Source: Apostichopus japonicus (lineage: Eukaryota > Echinodermata > Holothuroidea > Aspidochirotida > Stichopodidae). Taken from it: DNA of 64,000 nt. The position numbers and the translations under genes are program-made. Numbering within the stretch: the stretch's first letter is position 1; each line of letters opens with the position of its first letter. A model generated the notes under the pieces. It saw only the letters and a program-made list of their open reading frames with translations. It had not been told where the DNA came from and made no database searches. The stretch covers positions 18,841,303-18,905,302 of the forward strand of contig NC_092581.1 in assembly GCF_037975245.1 (NCBI RefSeq), in the 5' to 3' direction. Shown here piece after piece: positions 1 through 12,687 of this stretch.

Positions 1-185
1 AAATCTGTTCTTGTTTTTTTTTATAGAAATGTCTGTCCTGAAAAATGGGTTTGAAGAAAAACAAAAGGTGGCTCATCGAATTACATGGAAAGTAGAATAT
101 TTACCAAAATATGTGGATATGTGACGTACCTATATGTAGCCATCTAGAGAATTGCCGAATGCGGTCCGTGAGCTTGTAGCCTTTA

Positions 186-257
186 GAGGGTCCCTTGAGG
201 GGGTCCCTTGAGAGGGTCCCTTGAGGGGGTCCCTTGAGGGGCCTTGAGAGTCCCTTG
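186..257. repeat. 13-bp minisatellite
   Basis: The core TCCCTTG recurs at 191, 204, 217 and 230, a 13-bp period, with degenerate copies at 241 and 251. The unit is TCCCTTGAGGGGG or TCCCTTGAGAGGG. Confidence 0.9.
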
Positions 258-304
258 TATAGATTCATATACAGTAATCTAAACTCTGAGTGTATCCTTA
301 TCTC

Positions 305-663
305 CAAGGGCGTAGGAACCGGGGGGGCTGGGGGGCGCCAGCCCCCCAGTGAAAAATGTGGAGGGGCGGAAGTATCATTCCGCCCCCCCGCTCCGCAAGT
401 CAGAAAACCCCTTTTTCATTTCCAAATGAGAAAAAAATCTCATTTGGAGCACCAAATTGCATCTAAGGCCAGGTGAAAATACAAAATTAAGTTTACAAAA
501 TGGAGTGGGTGTTGAAGTGTGCTATATTGCACCAAATTGCATCTGAGGCCACCTGGAAATGCAAAAAAATTCCAAAGGGGGACACCCCTCCCCTTAGACC
601 CCTCCCCCAGGCCGGCCATCAGTCTTCAGCCCCCCCACTCAATAGTACCTTCCTACGCCACTG
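305..663. mobile_element. Complete hAT-type MITE with 8-bp target duplication
   Basis: The left end reads CAAGGGCGTAGGAACC. The right end, read on the minus strand, is CAGTGGCGTAGGAAGG. The shared terminal inverted repeat GGCGTAGGAA and a CA(G) start fit hAT elements. The 8-bp sequence CTTATCTC flanks both sides exactly (297-304 and 664-671), which is the hAT target-duplication length. Inside, a segment containing GCACCAAATTGCATCT occurs twice in direct orientation, and there are G- and C-rich arms. There is no transposase, so it is non-autonomous at 359 bp. Confidence 0.85.
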
Positions 664-1307
664 CTTATCTCGATATTACATTGTGTCCAATCATTTATAT
701 GAGGAATTTGAATTAGCACAGAACAAGACTGACATATCAAACACTAAGCCGTCTTTATTATATATTCAAATGACAAACTCTTGACATTTATAAAAGTAGA
801 AAAGGGCTATATTTAATATCTATATATGATAAATAATTACGTAAATAGGACGATAGACCTACTTTCTTAAGTCGCTCTCGTTCTGTGACTTTAGATCAGC
901 GGTTCTAAAATATTAAAGATTTTCATCCCAAGCAAGCCACTTTACGGTGCTTAAAAATCTCACAAAATGCTATTGATAAGTCTTAAAGGCGTAGGTCGGA
1001 ATCTTAAGCAAAAGAAGGATTATCCGTACACTGGTGTTTTGGTCGAAATCTCAGCATTAGCAGCAAGAGATTGTTATGAGTGACCCAAACAAAGTTCACA
1101 TCAGAGTCGTCTGATGGATAACTTATTTATTATTAAAGGCTTATCCTCTACAGAACTAGAGTAAAACCATGACTCCTTAAAATATACTAACGTAAAAACA
1201 ACAAATATATATATATACCTACTGGATATTAGATAATAAACAATAAAGGAACCATCAGTTTTTGCAATCGATATGTTGGGGACAAGAAATTACGGGAGCA
1301 TTAAAGA

Positions 1308-1463
<156 letters not shown>

Positions 1464-2244
1464 GGGAGTCTTGCTGTTGCCTCTCAGTAATTAAATTTTA
1501 GACGTGAGATGGTAAATTCTGAGGCATAATTAGGTATATAAATTAAGTGTAAATGCAAGGCTATGATAGTAACTCCTTTAATTATTCATTATAGGACGAC
1601 TTTTATCAAAACTGGCTGGTATAAATTTAATCCAAAATTGTGTTTTTTATATATATTTTTTTATCTCAGTTATAAAAGGGAACGGTTTTCCCCTTCCCTT
1701 TTCTTTTTCATTTCCAAACATTTTAATTTTCCAACCGTCCAAACTGACTATATATTTGATAACGTGAACGACATGTACCTGCGCGTTCAAGTCGCTAGAA
1801 ACTGTATACTATACTAATGCGATGTATCCCTTAATGTGGATTTTCACAGGGTACATGTCACACAGAAGTCAAGTACTATTAGCGATATCTCAGAATAGTC
1901 AGTCCTATGGATTCCCCAAAAAGTTCATCGACAGAAATAGTCAAATAAATAGGTCAAGATTGTTCGCATTTTTCAAGATGTTGCTCGGATTTAGACGTGG
2001 TAATGATGTCATCATTTTTGACTGTACTATTTTCTGTCGACTTGTTAAATCTCGCCCAGGATAGTTCATACTCGCTATTACAAAACTGGCCAAGAACAAA
2101 ATAAGGAATTTGGCCTAAGGTTTAGTCCAAAGCATAATTTGTCATAGAAAATCTTCCCTTATATAAGCAGAATTAACCAACCACAAAAATATTTGAATTA
2201 TATATCCTTGTTATTTGAAGATGAGCTGGGTGCTGTCAGATTCT

Positions 2245-2400
2245 GAGACGGGAAAAAGAGAGAAAAAGACAGGAGAGAGATAGGGGAGGGAGAGGGAGGG
2301 GAGGGGAGAGAGAAGGGTGGAAAGAGAGAGAAAGAGGGATAGGGGAGGGGCGGGGGGAGAGGAGGGAGGGGAGGGAGAGAGAGAGAGAAAGGTGGAGAGA
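2245..2400. repeat. Polypurine (GA/GGGA) tract
   Basis: About 155 bp of nearly pure purine on the + strand, with GAGA and GGGGAGGG subrepeats. Such homopurine mirror-like tracts can form triplex (H-DNA) structures. I see no gene here. Confidence 0.85.
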
Positions 2401-3022
2401 ATGCTAAATTTCTAAATAAAGAAGCAACCTCACGATACATTATCTTAATCGAAGAAAACAAAGTTGATGCTAACAATTAACTATTTTTTCTAATTTAAGA
2501 TATGTTATCGCTTAGAAACTGTACATATAATAGGATATTAATCACAAGCAACAAAATGCAAAGTGGATATTTAAAAAAAAAATACTTTCGACTACACTTT
2601 CACTATTTGAAATTAAAGTTGGCAAGTCAATTCAGTGAATTGTCTTGTGTAGAATTCTCCAGTCGAATAGAAAAGTATGTAGCCACAAACTACACCCCAC
2701 CCCACCCCTCTCCTTAACCTAACTTTTTAACCATTCTTATTTTGTCCTATCACAGTAATGGAATAAGAGGAAAGTTGTGTAGATTTTTTTTTATTTCGTC
2801 CATTACAACAAACTTCACACTTTCTCCTTGTTGGATAATGTAACGTTTATTTGGTGAAAATATCTAGATAGATGTGCTATTGCTGGATTGAGTATGTTTT
2901 CAATTTTGAGTAGGCAAATATTCGGTATATAATATAGGCTTGGAGACAAATATCAGAATTGACTGACAACACTGAACAATAGCTGCTTATGTCACATAAC
3001 ATCGTGTCTCGTAGGTCAAAGG

Positions 3023-3092
3023 TCATACGTCGTACGTCGGACATTATTACGTCATAAGACATACGTAAATACGTCGTACGTCATTTACGTCA
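3023..3092. promoter_or_regulatory. Cluster of ACGTC / TACGTCA motifs
   Basis: Six ACGTC pentamers lie within about 70 bp, including three CRE-like TACGTCA sites (in ATTACGTCATAA, CGTACGTCATTT and TTTACGTCAGG). It may be a degenerate short tandem repeat or an ATF/CREB-binding cluster. Confidence 0.4.
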
Positions 3093-6000
3093 GGTTTTAT
3101 GCACAAAGTGGGAATGTTCAGTCTTAGCCGCCAAAAATGATTTTCTTTAAGTTAACTGGAATGCAAAATCGTGGAATCACAAAGATCTTTTTGAAAACAA
3201 AGTTTCAATACAAATTTTCATTATTCCAAAACTGCATAAAAAGAAGCATAACAGTATATAGCCTACTATAAGCTCGTCAAACTTTCTGGCAATTTGTTTT
3301 GTTTCTTTGCATAACTTACAGAATATCGGAGATCTAGCTCACAAAACTGCAAACTCAAACACAATTGGCCCATCGTTTGGTTTCGTAACTAAATAGAGAA
3401 ACACCCATCACTATTATAATACATTCCTATGAACATGCCATACTGCCATATAGTTCTTCCGTTTTTAATTTCACCCCTTGTTTTTTCTCTGTATCATTTC
3501 TGACAGTCTTTCTCCTCGTCAGCCTTTAGCTACCCTTTATCATCACGTTTAAGTGGAAAGGACTTTGTTATACATTTAGCTTAAAAACGTCTATGCATAT
3601 AATTTATATTTATCACTAAACAATATACGACCACGTTAAATTTAATTTTTTAAATTTTGCTAAATTCTATTTCATTTGACACTTTTCTGTAATCCGGACA
3701 GATTTCCAGTTTATTGTGTGTATCAAACGTGGTTACAATCCCAATCCTCCGCCACCCCACCCCCTCGGTCCCCCACCCTGCCACCAATAAATTTTTTAAA
3801 AAAATGAAAACATTTACAAAAAATTATATAACACGATTTGTTAGTACTGCTTTGAATAGAAAAAAACTTACTAAATTCTGCAATTTTTTTTTGTGTAAAC
3901 TAAATCAGTGTAGATTTAGTACCCTTAGTACCCTAGAGAAAGAGTAGGTGTAGATAAAAGAGATGTTCGATTTTTTAACGAAAATAAAATAAATGATTTC
4001 GCTTCTTTGAAACAACACCGGTTAGTCGTTGAGAAAATCTGTAAATACATAGTGCGCCACGCCCGAGGCATGTTTCCATTAGGTACACGTGCCATTAAAG
4101 GGTTTTTTTTTTATCTCCCTTATACTAAGCAATAAGCTCTTTCGTACTGTGAACGGAGAGAAAACCATCGCAAAGGAACTACATGCATTCTCTCTTTTGT
4201 GTCCTCAAGTCGGTCAAGCGAAAGATTTGAGTTGAGTCGCAGAGAATACAGTGTTGAGAAGTTGGATGACCTATGCCTAAAGAAAGCTGTTGTCAGTAGG
4301 TTTCACTTTTAAGATTGTTCATTCATCCAGTCCATAAAACCCTCGAAATTGACTTCAAAGTTAGTTCATGCTGCCAAAGCAGTTTGTTTTGCACTTGCAT
4401 GCTCTTCTGCGTGGAGAGAGAGAGGTTGAGAGAGTGCGTGTGAGGCAAGCGTGCGGTTAAATTCTGAGTATACCGAACAGATTAAATAGCCCGCATTTCC
4501 CCCCGGAACCACTTCGTTTTACGCAGGCCTATACGAACTGCGACCTCACATGGTATAGTTGGTAAAACCAACATGTAGTTTAGTGGAATTAGCTTCATAT
4601 ACGTGTTAATTAGCCAATTTTTACGCAACACAGAGCAATCACCATAAACTGCGAAATACATATTTCGCTTTCTCGCTCGGGCAATAGATTTGACTGTTTG
4701 CTTAACTCGACCCTCTTTGAACCACAAAGTTTTTTCAAGCACTATCGTTCACAGACGTATGATCTATAGAGCTAGCGTGCTGTACAGAAGAACCACGAAG
4801 CATTCAGTTTAATCGAAAGTGGTTCAAACCCCAACCTATATATCTCCTTGTTGATTAGATATCAAGTAATAATGACGATTGCCTTGTTAAGAGGCTTTTG
4901 TTGCCAATGACCTGTCTGGTACGTTATAGTAAGAAAATTATTAATTTTCTTTTTGTCATTTGTAAATTCAGACTTCTTTGAGCAAACCTTATTTCCAAGT
5001 GATAGCGTTGCGTCAGAAACCCTCCCCCCCCCAGCCCCAATTCACTGCCGCATCGCCGCATGGCCGCATGGCGGCACCGGCAAACCGCCGCATCTTTGCC
5101 TGTTGTGCACCATTCGAAGGAAAGATGGATAGGAACGAGCCTTAAGTTGGTTGCTAGGGATAAGGATGGCCGAAGAGCATGCCGGGAAGAGCGGGCAGCA
5201 TCACTGTTCACGGTCAGATACGGCTCTGTGTATACGGTTTATTTTGTCGGTACATCAGTATACTGTCATGTGTATAGGCTATGTTATGTATACATCATAG
5301 ATAATTGTATAAGAAGTCGCCATCTCCTAACAGGGTTGGATGTTGCATGCATCCGTAAATCTGAGTTCATTCGCCTCCATTAGAGGCCAGCCTACTTTCA
5401 GTCACCAAGTGTCATCCTAGAACTTCTTTTCAAAGTCATGGCCGTCGGATTTCTTTCGGTTTGCCTTCTATCACTTTTTCTTTTTTGCTTCTTCTTCTTT
5501 TTCTTCGTCTTATCAATTTGATTTGCTCACCATCAAAAGACTTATTTCTTTGTAATTTGATGCTCGTCCTCACTCAAATGTTTAAAATGAAGAAATTTCT
5601 GACTTGAAGAGACTTTTGATCCGTCTCCAAGCTCTTGTTATGCCCTTCATTCAAGGCTGGCGTCTTGACTTCCTGGTTATAAGAATGTTTCTGATAGCTT
5701 GATTACGCTATAAGGATGGAAGCATGCGGTTCATTCTATGAAACTCTAAGATCGACAAGAAAAAAAACCACACATATCACTAGAATGTAAGAAAGAAAAA
5801 AAAACGAAGAAGAAAAAAAAAAGATGAAGTAAAAAAAAAGAAATTAAAATTGCTGAAGAATGTTACAAACAATCTTCAGTTGCGTCAAGTAGTTGTTCCA
5901 CTAAACTTGATTTCATGATTTCACACAAGAGTCTATCCTATCAAGGAGCCATGCGGACGGGTATATATTTTTTATAGGCTATATATATATATATTTTGTT

Positions 6001-6504
6001 CAAAACAAGTTGATAACAATCTTAATAATTAAATTATTATAACTGTAATTTATTTTATTTTACACATACTTCTCGTGCAAGCTCTGACTGTCACTAATAT
6101 ACCTATATATCCCTGTCTGGTCATTGAGCTTCCAATTCAAGTGTTCTGAACAGCCGTGTTGACTATCCCACTAGCCTCGGTCACCCTTAAAAACGGATTT
6201 CTTTATGCCTTTCCGTTATATAGCAATAGGAAACCTATTCTTTTTTTTTCATTTTTTCCCCTCTCTCTTTCTTTCTCTCTCTCTCTCGCCAATGAGTATC
6301 ACATCTCTCTAACAATTTTTCAAACTCGAGGACTCTTTCCCACTTACTCTCTGCCTGCAGATATTTTGTTCACGTACAACAATTTTCGTTTTCTTATTCT
6401 CATCTTTCCAAAGATCTTTTCCTACATCAAACGTCGAACCGGACGAAGAAGGAAATAAAAAAAAAAGAGAGAAGGAGAAGAAGAAAAAGAAGAAGATGAA
6501 GAAG

Positions 6505-6705
6505 GCCTAAAATGGCGCGCTGCCGGTTAAAAGAGTCGAAGACCTGAAGAGCGAAAAAAAAAGAGATTCTCCCCTCATTGATGAAGAGCCGAGGGTTTGG
6601 ATGTCGCTTTTGGGAGGAAATACACCATGACGCGGGCGTATGACTGGCGGACGGTTTCTGTAACGTCCAGGCTATACGACGCGCGTAGGATTTGATTGCT
6701 CAGTA
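6505..6705. promoter_or_regulatory. CpG-rich non-repetitive segment
   Basis: CpG and GC are locally high (for example GGCGCGC, GACGCGGGCG and GACGCGCG) in otherwise AT-rich DNA. A donor-like GTAAGT lies near 6702. It could be a CpG-island-like regulatory element or a 5' non-coding exon. There is no long open frame. Confidence 0.3.
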
Positions 6706-7164
6706 AGTGGCATGTGGACTGCTTGCAGATCTGGGACACTTCACTTCAATTTAACCGCCAAACCTTTCCATTAAACCCTTCAGCTTGTTAGGACTTATGA
6801 GACCATTTGATTTCTTTCTTTCCTTTTTTTGGTTCGGCAAAAGGAAGATGTCTCTCGAGTGTTGCTTCCACTGAGCTTTTTCCGTTGAATAGTCACCCGA
6901 AGCTGCTGCACTAAGAATCATCACAAAAAAGGGCAATGTTGACAAATTTGTAAGGAGAGACTAAAAAATTCGGCAACGAAGAAAGTAAAAAAAAACAAAA
7001 GGGGTAAAAACATCAGGTGAAAAGTCTTTCATTGAAGAACTTAAAACACAACATGCCTGATGTCCATTTAAGCCGCGGGGCATAACAGATCACAATAGAT
7101 TGAACTAGCGGTCAATAGGTTCCCCGATCGCTAATCCCTTATTTTTAACATTCAAGGCTAGCCT

Positions 7165-7345
7165 CGATTGGTCGGCGTGAAGTGGTCACGCGTTTATCCT
7201 ACCATGGGTATTCCCCAGCGACTGATTCTTGCGCGTTCTCGTCAAGATCCGTTACTCGTATTTCGAGACGCGTTCTCGCCGTATTGACGCGCTTTTCTTC
7301 GGTCGAATAGGGATGTCTGCCCAGGTGTATCCACTATTTCTTTTC
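7165..7345. promoter_or_regulatory. Second CpG-rich segment
   Basis: A run of CpG-containing sequence just upstream of a (TA)n tract. An open frame crosses it but runs on into Ile-Tyr repeats and shows no domain. It has the same character as the 6.5-kb segment and may belong to one regulatory region. Confidence 0.25.
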
Positions 7346-7384
7346 AAACTGGTAACATGGCACCTCGCATCCAAGAAGAAAGTG

Positions 7385-7385
<1 letters not shown>

Positions 7386-7442
<57 letters not shown>
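7386..7442. repeat. (TA)n microsatellite
   Basis: An uninterrupted TA tract of about 56 bp. Confidence 0.97.
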
Positions 7443-7446
<4 letters not shown>

Positions 7447-7911
7447 AATAACTCGTTACGGATTGGTCGGGTCTGTTTACAATATGTCTCAATTTTCTTC
7501 TCTATGTTGGGAGTAATTCCGAAAAGAACAATAGGCCTATGTCGCATTCGCTGACGGTAATTATGTGAAGCTAAACTAAAAAGAAACAAGTAGGTGGAAG
7601 ATGAAAAGTTATTTTCTAGTTTATTGACCTTGGAATTAAAAATGAGCTGCCTTTTATTGGTGGTATAGGTAGTTATATGCGTTCGTCTCTTGGATGGCAC
7701 TTTACATTTGTTCTTTTTTCACATATTACCTTATAAATTAGTATTTTCTTTGATTAAAAAAACTGTCGACTTTTCCAGGCCAATTAGTATGGGGTCAACT
7801 CACAGTTTTCTTTTACGCTTTTTATTGTTGGAATAGTACGGAAAGGATATAACCAAAGCTCTAATATGTCTAAAAATATAAAGGACAACGTAAATAATTT
7901 GTGAACATTAA

Positions 7912-8042
7912 TTTATATATTTATATATATATTAATCAACTTCCTTTTGGGACTCATCTGGCGAAGGTAGCCTGGAATCGAAGCCCGGACCTTTGTGTCA
8001 TAGACCGAAGTCCGTTAGTACAACTCGACCACAGTGATTATA
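7912..8042 (-). mobile_element. tRNA-derived SINE head with TA-rich tail
   Basis: On the minus strand the sequence has an A-box-like TGGTCGAGTTGTACTAACGG and a B-box-like GGGCTTCGATTCC, spaced as in a Leu/Ser-type tRNA. A short unrelated segment and a TA-rich tail (7912-7935) follow. Stems are degenerate, so this is not a functional tRNA gene. I did not identify a target duplication. Confidence 0.6.
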
Positions 8043-9174
8043 CTGGTGTGTGAATGCGTATACACTGAATTTCTATAACTGTCAATGAGCGTAGGACATT
8101 CTGCACTATTGAAACTATATTGAAGGCCATATGATTAAATGATTGATAATTCTGCTGGTGTTATTCTCAATGTCATCTCTTAAATATTTCCAAATGTTAA
8201 CAAACACTTCTTAATGCACTTCACAAACACTTCAAAAGGTTAAATTAAACTCCAAGAAGTAGTGCTACATGTCGCACGTATACCTTGAACGGTTTCGCAA
8301 GCTGCCTTTTTTTGTACGATGATAATTGTAAACTTTTTGATATTAATTCACATTAAGATTCCAGTATAATATGCTTTCATTGGCTATAGATACTAGCTAA
8401 GTTTCCTTTAAAAAACAAACAAAAGGAAGAACGTGAAAAATGGATGATTAAATGAATTTCTGTTTTACTTTTTGAAGGTGATTAACACCAATATACAGAA
8501 ACTATATCCGAGCGAAGAAACGAATTATTAAAGAAAACGCTATTTAAGTAAAACACACACATCACACGGCATATAGGCCTACCTTGATTACTAATGCCAA
8601 TGATTACTAATGAGTGATATTCAGTGGTGAGTAGGGTTGATAAACTGATTTTTTTTAAATATCTACCATCGTATCCATTCATTCTAATTCTATTATGTAA
8701 AAATGTACAACTTTTGTTATGTAAAAAGTACCTTTTAGTAATATATGAAATTGAATAATTTGTTCAGTGAAAAAGATATAAGAAATGTTCAGTTAATGGA
8801 ATTTGTGAAACGAAATGCAGAGAGGACCCATTTTCCAGGACAATTTTTTTTATAGTAACATCCTTAAATCCAAGTCAAATGTCCCACTGCCTATCGAAGT
8901 TTATTCCCCCTTCCCCCAGATTGAACCCCAACCCCTCCCCTACCACCATGGAAGGAGAGATGAGAAAGTCCTGAAACACATCTGCTACTTTTTGTTTACT
9001 TAACAAAATTCGCAAATAATTTATACGTAAGCAAAAACTTTTAAGGTTTGACAAAGAAATGACAAAGAAAAAAAGCAACAAAATAATAATAACAATAAAA
9101 CCCCAAGAACATTAGCTACTAAGAAAAGTTACCCAAGAAATCACCTGGGCACGAAAAACCAACCAACCGAACGA

Positions 9175-9255
9175 CTTATCCGGTCTCAACCCCAGTCCCT
9201 TGCATCAAAGACTGTGACTGTGAGATCATCGTCAGGTGTGTAGCACGATTCCCCC
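9175..9255 (-). mobile_element. Degenerate tRNA-like SINE fragment
   Basis: On the minus strand, CTTTGATGCAAGGGACTGGGG followed by TTGAGACCGG can be aligned with the variable-arm and B-box part of the 7.9-kb SINE head. The B box has lost one base. It lies directly downstream of the U2-like fragment. Confidence 0.35.
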
Positions 9256-9264
9256 TAAAAGGTG

Positions 9265-9309
9265 GAACATAATGCTACACATGATCTTAGCCAAAAGGCA
9301 AGAAGCGAT
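9265..9309 (-). pseudogene. U2 snRNA 5'-end pseudogene fragment
   Basis: Read on the minus strand from 9309, the sequence starts ATCGCTTCTTGCC and continues through TTTTGGCTAAGATCA. This matches the first 30 or so nucleotides of U2 snRNA with a small change at the CGG, and similarity fades after about 45 nt. The branch-site recognition region, Sm site and 3' stems are missing. A hairpin (GTGTAGCA pairing with TGCTACAC) and then a SINE-like sequence follow instead. Confidence 0.7.
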
Positions 9310-9686
9310 CTGGATACCAGAAACAGGATATCCTTAATTCATGAACATTAGCCTACATGGAAAGCGTGGAACACAATGCTTTCTGTCTTGGACTTCCTAT
9401 AAGAATGTCCCTTTAATATTCTCCGCAGAGCTAATTAGTAGTAACTCGTATTGTCCGCAATAATGTAAAGCTCGTAGAATCTTTCTAAAGATAAAGAACT
9501 GAGTTACGTAATAAACTACCTTGGAACGCCCAGTCAGTCAGTAGCAAACATGTTACTCAACGTTAACTGTACTATACACTACGATACACTGGTTATAATG
9601 GAACCTATCCCTGTTATAATAAACAAGTCCGTGATTTATGCAATATTCTTCAGCTTTTCAGGTGAGTCAATTTCATATATTTCTGG

Positions 9687-9932
9687 TTTCACTCTAATTC
9701 TAAAGAGTGAGAAGTCACTCCTCTATGAAGTGTTCAGATTGAATTTTGTTTTGAGGGTGAATTTCACTCTTACCAAGGAGTTGCTTTACCCGGCAAAAGG
9801 ATATTCAATATCAGATGAGATTTTCGCTCTGTTTTCAGCTTCATTTTGTAATTGATTTCACTCTCATGAATGAGGAGAATTCACTCCTCAAAAGATTAAA
9901 ATTGCACTCTTTGGAAGTTTAAGAGTGATAAT
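9687..9932. mobile_element. MITE-like repeat, copy A (CACTC family)
   Basis: The ends carry inverted sequences built from CACTCT...AGAGTG. The start reads TTTCACTCTAATTCTAAAG, and the reverse of the end reads ATTATCACTCTTAAACTTCC. The interior shares several blocks with a second copy at 60.28 kb (GAATTTCACT, GCTCTRTTTT, TACTCTCA-like). The family is unknown to me and no target duplication is certain. Confidence 0.55.
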
Positions 9933-10738
9933 TTAAATTTAAACTATCGTAAAATTCAACATTCTTCAAACATTCAAAAATGTTTGGTTTGAGATTCTTA
10001 AGGAAATTAGGATCAGTGGAGTTTTTAAACTTTGCTTGAGTGATCAACGTTGGTTTTAATATATAGGGCCGTAGGACGAAAAAAAAATCATCTCCACTAC
10101 TCAAGGCAGCGGCGTAACCCGGACCGCTGCGGTCGCCCGGGTCCCATGGGGTGGGGTGGGGTGAGGTTGGTTTGTGCGCCGATGACAAGTACCCGGCAGA
10201 ATAACCCCCCACTCCCTGGAGAAAGCCGTTTTTGTGCAGGTGTTCAAATATGCAACTATAGACGCTACATTAGAAGTTCGGGCCCATGAAAAAAAAGATA
10301 CCCTGGTAACATGATATTCTTGGGAGTCAATTTATAAACTCAGTAAAGGTTGCTACATACTTTGCACATATTTTGTCATTAGATAGCGTAGTCTCATAAT
10401 TAGTCCCAAAATACGATTTGAAGCAAAACATTCCGTAACAATTCACGAAGTTATATAATCCAAGCAAGATATTTAAATTCCTAATACAAGACCTGACATG
10501 TGTATATGCATCCACTCTGTAACATGAAGTGCGTGATCTACTAGACCATTTGAAACGTGGCGTTACCAAAAAAAAAAACGGCCACTTTAGTATAAGATCG
10601 GCCAATTCAATTCCAGGCGTTTCATTGTCTAAAATCTGTTATGAGATTATCCAATGACAACCACTTACTCTTAATCAACAACTCTATGCGTTTAGCATTT
10701 GACATGCTTTCTCTGTAGCTGCTCGAGCGTAAAAATTG

Positions 10739-10746
10739 TGACGTCA
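10739..10746. promoter_or_regulatory. Perfect CRE palindrome TGACGTCA
   Basis: One of eight exact CREs in the window. The others start at 12248, 27526, 32056, 35165, 38126, 61367 and 63556. The one at 32056 sits next to TCACGTGA (32044-32051), an E-box palindrome. Confidence 0.35.
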
Positions 10747-10987
10747 CTGGTTGTCATCGTATGTGAACTGTATTTGACCTCACGGACATAAGGTTATAGT
10801 TGGTTGTTATTTTGTTACCTTAGTATCATCACGTGCAGGGTTGTTTGTTCACAAACCAATGTCGAAACAATGTTGTTTAAAAGAACCTATCAGAAAGAGG
10901 GAGCAGAGGAGAAAGAAAGAAACCTGCCTGTTTTGCATATAAGGTTTGGGACCGAATTTGAAGGAATGTTGTTGTAGTATGGTGATT

Positions 10988-11762
10988 TGCAATCATCATA
11001 TGCTGAGAGGCAATCATTATAGGGTAACGAGAAATCACCACAGGCTGTCAAACAACCATCACAGGCTAACAAGTAGTGATAATCTATCTAGCAATCATTT
11101 GTAGTTTGAGACGCAATCATGATAGATTGGTAAAAAGTCGTCATAGGTTGAAAAGCATGCTGACGAACAAGTACCAAGCAATTATCACAGGCTTAAAAGC
11201 AATCATCACAGGCTGTCAAACAATCATCACAGGCTAACAAGTAATCATGATCTATCTAGAAATCATTTTTAGTTTGAGACGCAAACATGATATAGGTTGT
11301 CAAAAAGTCGTCATTGGCTGAAAAAGCACGCTGACGAACAAGAACCAAGCAATCATCACAGGCTCAAAAGCAATCATCACAGGCTGACAAACAACCATCA
11401 CAGGCTGACAAGCAATCATCACAGGCTGACAAGCAATCATCATAATCTAATAAACAATTACCATAGGCTCACAATTAACATCACATGTTATCAAACAATC
11501 ATCACAGGCTGACAAACAACCATCACAGGCTGACAAGCAATCATCATAATCTACCAAGCAATCACCATAGGTTAAAAAGCGATCATCACATGCTTTCACA
11601 AAGTCATCACATGTAGGCTGACGAGCAATCATCTAAATCCATCCAAAAACTAAGCAATCACCACATGCTAACAGGCAGTCACCATAGGCTAACCATCAAT
11701 CATTAATTTTAGGCTATCAAACAATCATCATATGGGCTAGCAAGTGGTCACCACAGGCTATA
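10988..11762. repeat. 21-bp satellite with 168-bp higher-order period
   Basis: About 37 degenerate copies of a unit like CAATCATCACAGGCTGACAAG. CAGGCTGTCAAA recurs at 11041 and 11209, exactly 168 bp apart (8 x 21), and the sequence between is similar, so a block of eight units was itself duplicated. The 21-bp unit gives heptad-like open frames on both strands, but these are broken by stops and lack any domain. Confidence 0.9.
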
Positions 11763-12687
11763 GTAATTTTATTGCACAAGTTGGTTGAATGAAATCAGGT
11801 TAGTCACCGTGACCGCATTCCTCTCAAAGTCTCGTAGATTCTTATACCCCCCCCCCATTCTACCTTATATTCCCCTCCCTCCTCTTTGCCTACACCCGAT
11901 GTTCTCCACCCCACCGCACCCACACACATACACACATCATTTACATTAATTATGGTTGCAGAATAATGCAGTAACAATGTTCGCATCACACGGCCAATTA
12001 CTTCCCTCCCTTTCTCCTTATCTGTTACTATTGCCACTGAGACACACCATCCAAACATCATTCCTGACCATAGACCTTTACACCAGTTTTTTCCCTTCTC
12101 ATTCTTAATTGATCGGTATTTTGATCTTCACTTATCTAAGCCCTTTTTTTTGCGTCATCACGTCGCACTTCACAAATGTAAAAAAAAAAAAAAATACGAA
12201 CATTTTCATAAACCAAAATTGTTCTTAAATGCTTGTCACATGTTTCGTGACGTCAGGATTTACCTGTCACTGAACTTGTTACCAACCTGATGATCATTAA
12301 ACATTTGTAACAAGAAGAAAAAAGAAGACCCCTGATGAAATCTACCTTATTCAAGGAACATTTTCAACTGACGACCCTTCGACATGTAACCAAAAACAAA
12401 AAAAGTACAGAATTCTACCTATCGCAGGGGCCAATGTCCGATACCGTCTTACCTGGAAGTAATCGCATTGGTGCGTGAAGCTCACCTCGAATTTACCCTC
12501 TACACGCTCTGTGATCATCCCTAATAGCTTTGTACTTAGCCACCCACCTTCGCTATGAACGTGTTAGGTTTTTTTTTTCCTTTTTTTTTTAAAGTCCTTT
12601 CCTCTCCCTTTTTTCTTATTTTTTATTTATCAATCAATTTGTTTTGAAGAACTCCCTGTACCAACGTCATCGGCATTTTCAGTGTCT

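Noticed and set aside
4482-4742. 86-codon basic protein on the minus strand
   Set aside because: Unremarkable composition, no domain or homologue I can recognise, and within chance length for six frames in 64 kb.
10107-10290. Another hAT element starting CAGCGGCGTAACCC
   Set aside because: Only one plausible end is visible. I found no inverted partner or 8-bp duplication.
11297-11632. Heptad-repeat proteins on both strands
   Set aside because: They arise from the 21-bp satellite (a multiple of 3), are interrupted by stops in neighbouring units, and have no domain or start context.
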